From assembly GCA_036557405.1 (NCBI GenBank), contig DATBHO010000020.1, positions 1 to 5,014 on the forward strand: a stretch of 5,014 nucleotides of DNA, given 5' to 3'. This DNA comes from TA-21 sp036557405 (GTDB taxonomy: Archaea > Thermoproteota > Nitrososphaeria > Nitrososphaerales > Nitrososphaeraceae). This document shows, piece after piece, positions 1-4,757 of the stretch; within the stretch, counting starts at the first letter, position 1; each line of letters begins with the position of its first letter. The notes under the pieces were generated by a model. It made no database searches, was not told where the DNA came from, and was given only the letters and a program-made list of their open reading frames with translations. The translations under genes were made by a program, and so were the position numbers.

Positions 1-79
1 CACAAATTACGGAGCATGGTATAAAACTCTTATGGACTTGTCCTTTGATATAGTCATGAAATCGGTCACCTAATTTGTG
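1..79. repeat. 9-bp perfect inverted repeat, arms 1-9 and 71-79
   Basis: CACAAATTA at 1-9 is the exact reverse complement of TAATTTGTG at 71-79, with a 61-base spacer. The right arm overlaps a second small dyad, GTCAC (65-69) with GTGAC (77-81), which can form a 5-bp hairpin with a 7-base loop. The left arm is at the window edge, so its true length is unknown. The function is unknown and a chance origin is possible. Confidence 0.35.
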
Positions 80-453
80 ACTTATGTTTACAAATGTCAA
101 ATGGAGCAACCTGAATACGTTGGATGCCATCAAGAATTTCAGTAGCATTCATAAAGACGAATAAGAAATTTGCATACTCGTTATGTTCAAGGCTCAATTT
201 TTTCAGTTATCCAATCGTTGACAACTAAATCCCGTCGATTCAATTCTGATTTCCGGAGTAATTTTTGGAGAATAAATAAAGAACTAATATAATTTCATTA
301 TTCAGATTACCTAGCGATGATTGTATCCTCATGTGATGCTGCAACACCTAATTATTCTAAAATCACTAAATGGGTCAGTTCGTCGCGAGATCCTCATAGA
401 TTTTTCCTCAGATTTGAGCAGCAACAAGAATTTACCTCATCCCCTTGATATAT
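1..453. other. Gene-poor region downstream of the RNase P cluster
   Basis: No intact gene is visible in this stretch on either strand; all frames are broken by frequent stops. Its left end carries a 9-base perfect inverted repeat (1-9 and 71-79). On the minus strand two short stop-free stretches, 187-294 and 66-206, read protein-like but lie in different frames and lack a convincing start. They could be a decayed gene or chance open frames in AT-rich DNA. No poly-T terminator for the minus-strand RNase P cluster can be picked out just after position 454. In many archaea the proteasome alpha gene and exosome genes follow Rpp30 and Pop5; nothing resembling them is present here. Confidence 0.6.
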
Positions 454-789
454 TTACTCTGCAATGCTTTTAATGTTTCTAACATCTAAGCTAGAAACGT
501 TCTTTCTCAACCTCTTAATTGTACCTGATAAACTAATTACAGTGAAAGAAGGCTGAGTCATACTCAACGAAACTAAAAGAAAGTCAAGGTATTTGAGTTT
601 ACATCCAATAAACAATATGTTTCCAAATTCAGAATCATATAATCTTAACATTGCTAATTCGCAATTGATCACTCCGAAAAGCTCCTTAAAGCGTTCAGCA
701 ATTTTTTCATGTAATTGGAAAGGACGTAATACAGTATTATCGCCATACATTATTGCCAGATACCTTCTTTTTTCTCTATGATTTAGCAT
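454..789 (-). CDS. rnp2: RNase P protein component 2 (Pop5/Rnp2)
   Basis: This is a protein subunit of archaeal ribonuclease P, the ribonucleoprotein that removes 5' leaders from precursor tRNAs in the cytoplasm. The 111-residue protein has the Pop5/Rpp14 layout: a first strand after a basic start (RRYLAIMYG, residues 8-16), a helix with the family-like RFKELFG segment (33-39), the strand pair LAMLRLYDSEFGNILF (45-60), and the hallmark SGTIKRLRK near the C-terminus (88-96). The length is close to the usual size for the family. The ATG at 789 is the natural start; it overlaps the end of the Rpp30 gene by 14 bases, pointing to translational coupling. In characterised archaea Pop5 and Rpp30 form a heterotetramer that activates the catalytic RNA, so the gene pair fits. 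The family match is recognised by eye, with high confidence. Confidence 0.92.
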   Translation of the reverse strand: MLNHREKRRYLAIMYGDNTVLRPFQLHEKIAERFKELFGVINCELAMLRLYDSEFGNILFIGCKLKYLDFLLVSLSMTQPSFTVISLSGTIKRLRKNVSSLDVRNIKSIAE

Positions 790-1285
790 GGACCCATCTT
801 GCTTTATTTTTAGTGTATAGCCATTCAGAAATTTCGCTCCAGTAATTTATAGGTGAAATACCCATTAGTTTTAACAGTGATTCAAATGATCTAGCTGAGA
901 CTAGCTCGTTGAGAGCTGTAGCACCACTAGACAATACGAATTGGCAATTATTAGACTTACAGAATTCATAAATCGATTTTACCTCCTTTAGCCATTTGCC
1001 AGCCACAGATGCATCAAGTTTTTTTGAAAGGGCAATTGAAACTTCTACGCCAAGTCCTCTTTTTATTTTTCGTTTTATCGCATCCTTCCTTTGAAAAGGA
1101 TCTATGCGAAACAAATCAGTTTTGCTATCCAACGTTTTTGGGTTATCTGAAACAACCAAATAAGGGTAATAATATGAAATTGGATTTTTCTTATCCATTC
1201 TTAATATGATATTTTCTGCCGGTTTCATATAGGTCGAATAATTAGAATCAATTCCTATGATATCCAGATCTAATATCTTAGACAT
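776..1285 (-). CDS. rnp3: RNase P protein component 3 (Rpp30/Rnp3), 5' end uncertain
   Basis: Partner of Pop5 in archaeal RNase P; the family has a TIM-barrel-like fold. Visible family signatures, numbered from the ATG at 1285, are the IIGIDS strand (9-14), DLFRID (57-62), the KIKRGLGVEVSIAL segment (73-86) and the diagnostic FVLSSGA followed by ELVSARSFESLLKLMGI (117-143). From this ATG the protein has 169 residues, which is short for the family. The frame remains open upstream to 1345 and reads KKIDLGIHISDIYKV, which looks like the missing first strand and helix. No ATG, GTG or TTG lies there except TTG at 1291. Candidate true starts are ATA at 1330 (184 residues), which overlaps the COG1325 stop, TTG at 1291 or ATG at 1285. 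A -1 slip on the A7 run at 1330-1336, or a sequence indel, is also possible. The identity is firm; the 5' end is not. Confidence 0.9.
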   Translation of the reverse strand: MSKILDLDIIGIDSNYSTYMKPAENIILRMDKKNPISYYYPYLVVSDNPKTLDSKTDLFRIDPFQRKDAIKRKIKRGLGVEVSIALSKKLDASVAGKWLKEVKSIYEFCKSNNCQFVLSSGATALNELVSARSFESLLKLMGISPINYWSEISEWLYTKNKARWVHAKS

Positions 1286-1326
1286 GATCAAAACCTTGTA
1301 AATGTCTGAGATATGTATTCCGAGAT

Positions 1327-1755
1327 CTATTTTTTTGTAAATAGATCAATCACATGATCCCTAAATTTATTATTTTTGTCAAATTCCTTTGTTGGCTTGA
1401 ATCTGACTCTGATAGAATCATGTTCTGAAAGTGATATTATTCCCCTACACATAGATTGTTTGTTCAACCTGATGTAAAAATTGTCTTTTTCATCAAAAGA
1501 CGTGGATATGGTGTGTAAAAGACTAATTTTTTCACCTTGATTCAACTTCAAAATTATTGTCTCTAATAATGCGCGAGATTCCCTTGGATCACAATCTGCT
1601 CTTATTAGAGTTATTTCATTCCCCCAATGTCCTCTAGTTTGTGAAATCACAAATTTATCCATTGGAATAGAAAATAATGCATTCATCCTACGGAATAATT
1701 TTGGAATGTCCTCAGTTGCATGTGCTACAACATGTATACTTGCAGTAAGTATCAA
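1327..1755 (-). CDS. COG1325 predicted RNA-binding protein (exosome-associated family)
   Basis: A 142-residue archaeal protein of the PF01877/COG1325 family, predicted from gene neighbourhood to act with RNA-processing machinery; its biochemical role is not established. Characteristic segments are the N-terminal IHVVAHATED (7-16), RGHWGNEITLI (41-51), YIRLNKQSMCRG (94-105) and DSIRVRFK (113-120). The start is a TTG at 1755: an in-frame TAA lies 9 bases upstream, and the protein would lack its first strand if begun later. The 64-base gap from eS1 contains only a weak TATA-like stretch (around 1771-1781), so it may be co-transcribed with eS1. It ends in an A7 run followed by TAG, where the Rpp30 frame begins in the -1 register. 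Family assignment is confident; function is inferred from the family and context. Confidence 0.88.
   Translation of the reverse strand: MILTASIHVVAHATEDIPKLFRRMNALFSIPMDKFVISQTRGHWGNEITLIRADCDPRESRALLETIILKLNQGEKISLLHTISTSFDEKDNFYIRLNKQSMCRGIISLSEHDSIRVRFKPTKEFDKNNKFRDHVIDLFTKK
1330..1336 (-). other. A7 run at the COG1325/Rpp30 junction
   Basis: On the coding (minus) strand the last codons of the COG1325 gene are ACA AAA AAA TAG. Moving back one base after the second AAA gives ATA GAT CTC GGA, exactly the reading frame of Rpp30. The run could therefore be a -1 slippage site, the site of an ATA initiation overlapping TAG, or a homopolymer indel in the sequence. No obvious downstream pseudoknot was identified by eye. 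Confidence 0.4.
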
Positions 1756-1819
1756 CCCTGCTTAACTTGATTAAAACTTATCAGAATTAAACTCAACTTA
1801 AACAGTTCTATGCCACTTT

Positions 1820-2497
1820 TTAGTTACCATGAGCTGGTTCTTCACTGTCTTTATCCTGATTATTAGTTACAACTTTTTCAATAGACGATTTACGTGAAGA
1901 TACAAGCTTAGTTTTTTTAATACCTATGTGTCGTAATGTTGAAATCCTTTTTCCCTTTTCCAAAATTTCTCTATTAAATTCACTATTGTCGTCAGTAACT
2001 TGTTTAATGAATGTATTGAGATCCCATTGTGGTATTTTTTCAGATAATAACTGGTGTATTACTTTTCTTAATTCATGTTTCTTTGAAGTATTTATCCTTC
2101 GCTGACTGAACGCAATTATTTCAACTCTAAATTCATAACCGTCATTTGTAGTATAATTATGAATGTGAGTAATCATAGAACTGCCTCTTCTTACCAGGCT
2201 TCTTAGAAACTCCTTTCCGTATTCATGTCCCTTAAATATTGTACTTGCAACACCATCATTTACCTTTTCAATTTCTACAAATACTTTGGTCTTGTGATCT
2301 ACTGGATCCAGCTTCTTTATATCAAATAATGTATTCTCTACCACTCGACCTATTGCGCTATTAGTGTCTGTTATTGGAAGATAGTTTATATGACGTCCTC
2401 CAAAATCTCCAAAAGAATTCGGCGAGTCAAGAATAAGCCATTGTTTGTCTCTCCATTTGTCTCTAACTCTCCCGCCTCTTCTTGAACCTTTAGCCAT
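1820..2497 (-). CDS. rps3ae: 30S ribosomal protein eS1 (S3Ae)
   Basis: A small-subunit ribosomal protein shared by archaea and eukaryotes. The 225-residue product shows the family pattern: a basic N-terminus with VRDKWRDKQW (11-20), PITD (41-44), IGRVVENTLFDI (49-60), the KGHEYGKEFLRSLVRRGSS stretch (89-107), TTNDGYEFRVEIIAFSQRRI (116-135) and LRHIGIKKTKL near the end (188-198). A hydrophilic tail of about 25 residues follows. I choose the ATG at 2497 over the in-frame TTG at 2518, because the latter falls inside the TATA box and the protein naturally begins MAKGS with a basic stretch. The TATA box about 25 bases upstream implies a leaderless or nearly leaderless mRNA. It heads the cluster with the COG1325 and RNase P genes. 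The symbol may also be written rps1e. Confidence 0.93.
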   Translation of the reverse strand: MAKGSRRGGRVRDKWRDKQWLILDSPNSFGDFGGRHINYLPITDTNSAIGRVVENTLFDIKKLDPVDHKTKVFVEIEKVNDGVASTIFKGHEYGKEFLRSLVRRGSSMITHIHNYTTNDGYEFRVEIIAFSQRRINTSKKHELRKVIHQLLSEKIPQWDLNTFIKQVTDDNSEFNREILEKGKRISTLRHIGIKKTKLVSSRKSSIEKVVTNNQDKDSEEPAHGN

Positions 2498-2516
2498 AAA
2501 AAAATCGCCCACGACC

Positions 2517-2525
2517 AAAATATAA
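2517..2525 (-). promoter_or_regulatory. TATA box of the eS1 cluster
   Basis: On the minus strand the sequence TTATATTTT is centred about 24-25 bases upstream of the eS1 ATG at 2497. This is the spacing expected for an archaeal TBP site driving a leaderless or very short-leader transcript. It helps decide the start codon. Confidence 0.65.
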
Positions 2526-2574
2526 GTTGTACGTTAACAATCTACTGTGACATATCAATAAAAATACAAAATTT

Positions 2575-2583
2575 AAAAAAAAA
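2575..2583 (-). terminator. Poly-T terminator after the small membrane protein gene
   Basis: An uninterrupted run of nine T on the minus strand begins 2 bases after the stop codon of the 56-residue gene. Archaeal transcription commonly stops at such U tracts without a hairpin. It would separate this gene from the eS1 promoter downstream. Confidence 0.55.
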
Positions 2584-2584
2584 G

Positions 2585-2755
2585 TTAATCTGACAATGGT
2601 TTCCCGTCAGAAGAATACCTTACTTTTTTACTTTCTGAAGACGGAACAGGCGCAGAGCGTTGTCGGTATCTTTTAGCTCTTGATGAGCCCAAGATAATTG
2701 CAAATATTACAAAAACTCCGGCAGTTATTGCATACATCAACATGCTATCAGCCAT
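2585..2755 (-). CDS. Small single-pass membrane protein, unknown function (56 aa)
   Basis: I do not recognise a named family. The 56-residue product has a short N-terminus (MADSML), one hydrophobic segment at about residues 7-23 (MYAITAGVFVIFAIILG), then a strongly basic stretch SSRAKRYRQR (24-33) and a polar tail ending GKPLSD. By the positive-inside rule the tail should face the cytoplasm. Support for a real gene comes from a clean ATG at 2755, a good TATA box about 25 bases upstream, a poly-T terminator just after the stop, and the textbook membrane-anchor layout. It falls below common 60-residue reporting cut-offs and may be left out of automatic annotation. It lies on the same strand as eS1, 88 bases upstream, and is probably a separate transcript. 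Confidence 0.7.
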   Translation of the reverse strand: MADSMLMYAITAGVFVIFAIILGSSRAKRYRQRSAPVPSSESKKVRYSSDGKPLSD

Positions 2756-2774
2756 ATCAATGCGTTCTCAGAGC

Positions 2775-2784
2775 TTATTTAAAA
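2775..2784 (-). promoter_or_regulatory. TATA box of the 56-aa membrane protein gene
   Basis: The minus strand reads TTTTAAATAA here, centred about 25 bases upstream of the ATG at 2755. This matches the spacing seen at eS1 and at the secreted protein gene and predicts a leaderless transcript. Confidence 0.6.
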
Positions 2785-2974
2785 ATATTTATGCACTCAG
2801 CAATTGAAATTTTTGAAATTTGTACAAAAAAACATAAGCAAATTATTAATTACCTGCTACAAACTATCGAAATAAGTTAAAAATTAATGTAGAATTTACT
2901 ACGCTTTTTCAAGGAACTTTGACTGTACTGATAGAATCAAGAATCATGAAATATGATGAAATGTGTATTCTTCA

Positions 2975-3172
2975 ATGAATTCTGACCAACTTCTCGCAAT
3001 TCATCAACGTTTGGACACCGTAACAAATAATCAAGATTATTCAAACTATTGCCATACTGACAAGTTAATCGTTTTTAGAAATATTTCTGACCTGTATGAG
3101 GCAAGGACGCGTAGAAAAAACACCGAAAAAATAATTTCTGCCTTACGAAACAGAACATCAAATTATTGGTAA
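2975..3172 (+). CDS. Small hypothetical protein, probably the 5' part of a split gene
   Basis: I do not recognise this protein. From the ATG at 2975 it has 65 residues; a GTG at 2963 would add four. It is soluble and mixed-charge, with a likely helical middle DLYEARTRRKNTEKIISALR (42-61). A weak TATA-like AAATATGA (2949-2956) sits about 23 bases before the ATG, which favours that start. Before this frame ends at 3172, a second frame in the +1 register is open from 3135 to 3341. Removing one base near the AAA at 3148-3150 joins ISALR to TEHQIIGNSHKNYILITKK, giving a coherent protein of about 121 residues. The present reading may therefore be a truncated version, either by mutation or by sequence error. 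A chance open frame of this length is not excluded in AT-rich DNA. Confidence 0.5.
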   Translation: MNSDQLLAIHQRLDTVTNNQDYSNYCHTDKLIVFRNISDLYEARTRRKNTEKIISALRNRTSNYW

Positions 3173-3341
3173 CAGTCACAAAAATTACATTCTAATTACT
3201 AAAAAAGCAGTAAACGATCTTCTTGTCAGAAAAGAGAATTATAATCAAATAATATGTATCTCTAAATTTAGAATACTTAAAAATAGAAAGCTATTAAAAT
3301 TTATTGACTACAGTTCTGGCCAACTCACAGCTGCAGAATAA
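3135..3341 (+). pseudogene. Possible 3' part of the split gene, +1 frame, no start codon
   Basis: A stop-free stretch of 68 codons with no ATG or GTG near its beginning overlaps the end of the preceding gene by 38 bases. It reads protein-like: HKNYILITKKAVNDLLVRKE in the middle and a polar end, GQLTAAE. It makes most sense as the continuation of the upstream frame after a single-base insertion, or through +1 frameshifting. No family is recognised; a small nucleic-acid-binding domain would be a guess. Open frames of this length arise by chance in AT-rich DNA, so confidence is limited. Confidence 0.35.
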
Positions 3342-3426
3342 GAAGATTTCTTATAATTAGCATCACGGTAGGAGAACCAACTGACAAACAATAGATAATC
3401 CGTGTAGCGATGAAACTAGCGGTTAA

Positions 3427-3444
3427 GTCATATGACATTGTCAT
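3427..3444. repeat. Two overlapping palindromes (possible operator)
   Basis: The sequence GTCATATGACATTGTCAT contains a perfect 10-base palindrome, GTCATATGAC (3427-3436), and a perfect odd palindrome, ATGACA-T-TGTCAT (3432-3444), which share bases. Three TGAC/GTCA half-sites in alternating orientation could bind a dimeric regulator. No start codon of a convincing gene follows closely, so the target is unclear. Confidence 0.4.
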
Positions 3445-3453
3445 CCTAGAATC

Positions 3454-3469
3454 AAGATAGCGTTATCTT
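3454..3469. repeat. Small perfect hairpin
   Basis: AAGATA (3454-3459) and TATCTT (3464-3469) pair perfectly around a four-base loop GCGT, 10 bases after the nested palindromes. No T run follows immediately, so it is not a typical terminator. It may be chance or part of an unrecognised RNA. Confidence 0.35.
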
Positions 3470-3534
3470 TGGATTGTACTTTTAAAACCAAATCCTGGGA
3501 TGAACTCATTCAATATTGATAGATAAGAAATAGG

Positions 3535-3574
3535 TCACTATGAATATTTGTACCATCATCCCACAATATAGTGA
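3535..3574. repeat. 7-bp inverted repeat in the spacer
   Basis: TCACTAT (3535-3541) is the exact reverse complement of ATAGTGA (3568-3574), with a 26-base loop. No function can be assigned. Confidence 0.3.
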
Positions 3575-3791
3575 ATGTGTCGCCTAGGACAAAGGGAAAA
3601 GTCGGAGAATACGTGACCCATGGTAAAATGCACTCTAAAATTAAAGTTATGAAGTGTTAAGTTATAGAATTAATAAAAAATATTGATAGAAGTGAACCAA
3701 AAATGAGGGTGAATTACAAAAATTAAACATTGCGATGAGAAAAGTACAAGATTCAGTCCTATCTCTTTACAAAACCGAGCCTAAGTTTTGA
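3544..3791 (+). pseudogene. Possible decayed small gene (internal stop and -1 shift)
   Basis: On the plus strand a 38-codon open stretch (ending KIKVMKC) meets TAA at 3658-3660. The same frame then continues VIELIKNIDRSEPK. At the A5 run 3699-3703 the -1 frame takes over with KNEGELQKLNIAMRKVQDS and ends at TGA 3789-3791. Read through, this gives a plausible soluble protein of about 80 residues with one nonsense codon and one single-base deletion. No family is recognised and each piece alone could be chance, so this is a weak call. Confidence 0.2.
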
Positions 3792-3832
3792 AAAATCTGG
3801 CCTTTATCATTGTATACTAGTTGGGAAATGAT

Positions 3833-4228
3833 TTACTTATATTCACCATTTACGCAATTAAGGACTTCGTAGCCCACTAAACCGTCCTGTCCGGTACCTT
3901 GTTTATGCGCGTCGGTCAGACATTCCTTTTCGTCATTTTCACTCAGAAAAAATGCGGGTGAGTTCTTGAACTTTTGCCAGTCAACTGCATCGTGGTTTGT
4001 ACATTCCTCTACGTCGACGCACTTTGCGAGCTCACATAAAGAACCCTTGTAGGCTAGCATATCGAATTCTTTCGATGACGGATGATTAACTTCGTGGTTT
4101 TTCGCATCCCACTTCATATCCGCATATCCATCCTCACATTTGACATTTCCTGCAAATGAGTAGTGTGTTGTTAAGAATACTGTTAAAACTAGTGTCGCAA
4201 GTAAAACAGAACTAATATACCTAAACAC
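3833..4228 (-). CDS. Secreted six-cysteine protein, unknown function
   Basis: I do not recognise the family. The 131-residue product starts with a typical signal peptide: MFRY, then the hydrophobic core ISSVLLATLVLTVFL (5-19) and a likely cleavage after SFA at about residue 26. The mature part is acidic, about 105 residues, with six cysteines (31, 65, 70, 76, 103, 125) that could form three disulfides outside the membrane. No metal-binding CxxCH or cupredoxin motif is seen. The start is GTG at 4228, the only ordinary start before an in-frame stop, and a TATA box sits about 25 bases upstream. The gene is visibly richer in GC than the sequence around it, which could reflect recent acquisition or selection on codon use. 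A T5 tract (minus strand, 3791-3795) 38 bases after the stop may end the transcript. Confidence 0.75.
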   Translation of the reverse strand: MFRYISSVLLATLVLTVFLTTHYSFAGNVKCEDGYADMKWDAKNHEVNHPSSKEFDMLAYKGSLCELAKCVDVEECTNHDAVDWQKFKNSPAFFLSENDEKECLTDAHKQGTGQDGLVGYEVLNCVNGEYK

Positions 4229-4249
4229 AAAACTTGTCGAAATTTGCGA

Positions 4250-4257
4250 TTAATAAA
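4250..4257 (-). promoter_or_regulatory. TATA box of the secreted protein gene
   Basis: The minus strand reads TTTATTAA here, centred about 25-26 bases upstream of the GTG at 4228. It supports GTG as the start and predicts a leaderless transcript. Confidence 0.6.
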
Positions 4258-4425
4258 TCTTTCTCTCTATGTAAGACTATTTTTATAATTTGAACAAGAA
4301 ATTTGGGGTTTCGAGGTAAATCACATTTAAAGTTAGCAATCTCGGTATTTTAACGACTAAAGGTTACGTAATTACACAAATGTCAAGAACCAAGACATAA
4401 GCTGAAATATTTTTGTTTAGTGTGC

Positions 4426-4472
4426 GGCCATTAAAGTTGGCCTCAAAGAGTCTAGTAAATTATTATGGGGCC
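4426..4472. repeat. GGCC hairpin with alternative pairing
   Basis: GGCCA (4426-4430) and TGGCC (4438-4442) can form a 5-bp stem with a 7-base loop. The right arm, GGCCTC (4439-4444), can instead pair with GGGGCC (4467-4472), with one G-T pair. The two structures exclude one another. This is a GC-rich island in AT-rich DNA; its function is unknown. Confidence 0.3.
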
Positions 4473-4686
4473 TTAAACAAGTGGGTAAGAATCCTACGTT
4501 CGTACGATAACAAAAGCCCTTATTACTGGCTGGGATTGTCTAAATCTTCTTTATCATGAACTTGGCCTTATTAATGGACAAAATCGAAGTGATTTTTTTT
4601 CAATTCTAGAATAATATTTGAGAAACTTGTTGAGTAAATCCAAATTACTTATAAGTAGACGCGCCTTGAAAATCATGAAATAGGGT

Positions 4687-4709
4687 TTGACATCCAATTA
4701 TAATGTCAA
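4687..4709. promoter_or_regulatory. Inverted repeat upstream of the 4758 gene (possible operator)
   Basis: TTGACAT (4687-4693) and ATGTCAA (4703-4709) are perfect 7-base arms around a 9-base AT-rich spacer. The dyad ends about 20 bases ahead of the likely TATA element, a usual place for an archaeal regulator site. Its half-sites resemble the TGACA/TGTCA dyad at 3432-3444. Confidence 0.4.
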
Positions 4710-4730
4710 TTAAATAGTTTATCTGGGGTG

Positions 4731-4739
4731 ATATTATAT
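4731..4739 (+). promoter_or_regulatory. Likely TATA element of the 4758 gene
   Basis: ATATTATAT is centred about 23 bases before the ATG at 4758, slightly closer than at the other genes. An alternative AT-rich site at 4709-4722 would give a short leader. Confidence 0.4.
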
Positions 4740-4757
4740 CTAATAGTGCAATAGAGT

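Larger units (their letters stand above)
3342..3832. other. Gene-poor spacer with dyads and a possible decayed frame
   Basis: No intact gene of convincing length is seen. Very short plus-strand frames occur, such as one of 16 codons from ATG 3410. The region holds the nested palindromes at 3427-3444, a small hairpin at 3454-3469, an inverted repeat with arms at 3535-3541 and 3568-3574, and a broken protein-like plus-strand frame across 3544-3791. No tRNA, C/D-box or other recognised RNA was found by eye. Confidence 0.5.
4229..4757. other. Long divergent intergenic region
   Basis: No credible gene is present in this 529-base spacer; every frame is short. It separates two divergent genes and holds their promoters, a GGCC hairpin at 4426-4442 with an alternative partner at 4467-4472, and a TTGACAT/ATGTCAA inverted repeat at 4687-4709. 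A minus-strand stop-free stretch of about 38 codons around 4420-4550 lacks supporting signals. The middle could carry an unannotated RNA, but no recognised RNA family is visible. Confidence 0.5.

Noticed and set aside
593..781. Plus-strand open frame of 62 codons
   Set aside because: It lies entirely within the Pop5 gene on the opposite strand and resembles no protein; it is a shadow.
1009..1209. Plus-strand open frame of 66 codons
   Set aside because: It is antisense to Rpp30, whose family motifs are clear; it is a shadow.
2498..2518. Upstream TTG start for eS1 (adds MVVGDFF)
   Set aside because: The TTG overlaps the TATA box; the ATG at 2497 has the right promoter spacing and the expected basic N-terminus.
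2698..2880. Plus-strand open frame of 60 codons
   Set aside because: It overlaps the 5' half of the 56-residue membrane protein gene and its TATA box on the other strand; its translation is rich in cysteine and histidine without pattern and it has no promoter.
2953..2984. C/D-box sRNA (ATGATGA followed by CTGA)
   Set aside because: The two boxes are too close for a complete C/D RNA, no C'/D' pair or terminal stem is visible, and the CTGA lies inside the small gene.
3410..3460. Plus-strand frame of 16 codons from ATG 3410
   Set aside because: It is too short, has no TATA box at the right distance, and overlaps the palindrome cluster.
4481..4530. tRNA-like sequence around CCTACGTTCGTACG
   Set aside because: There is no acceptor stem, anticodon arm or correct T-loop on either strand.
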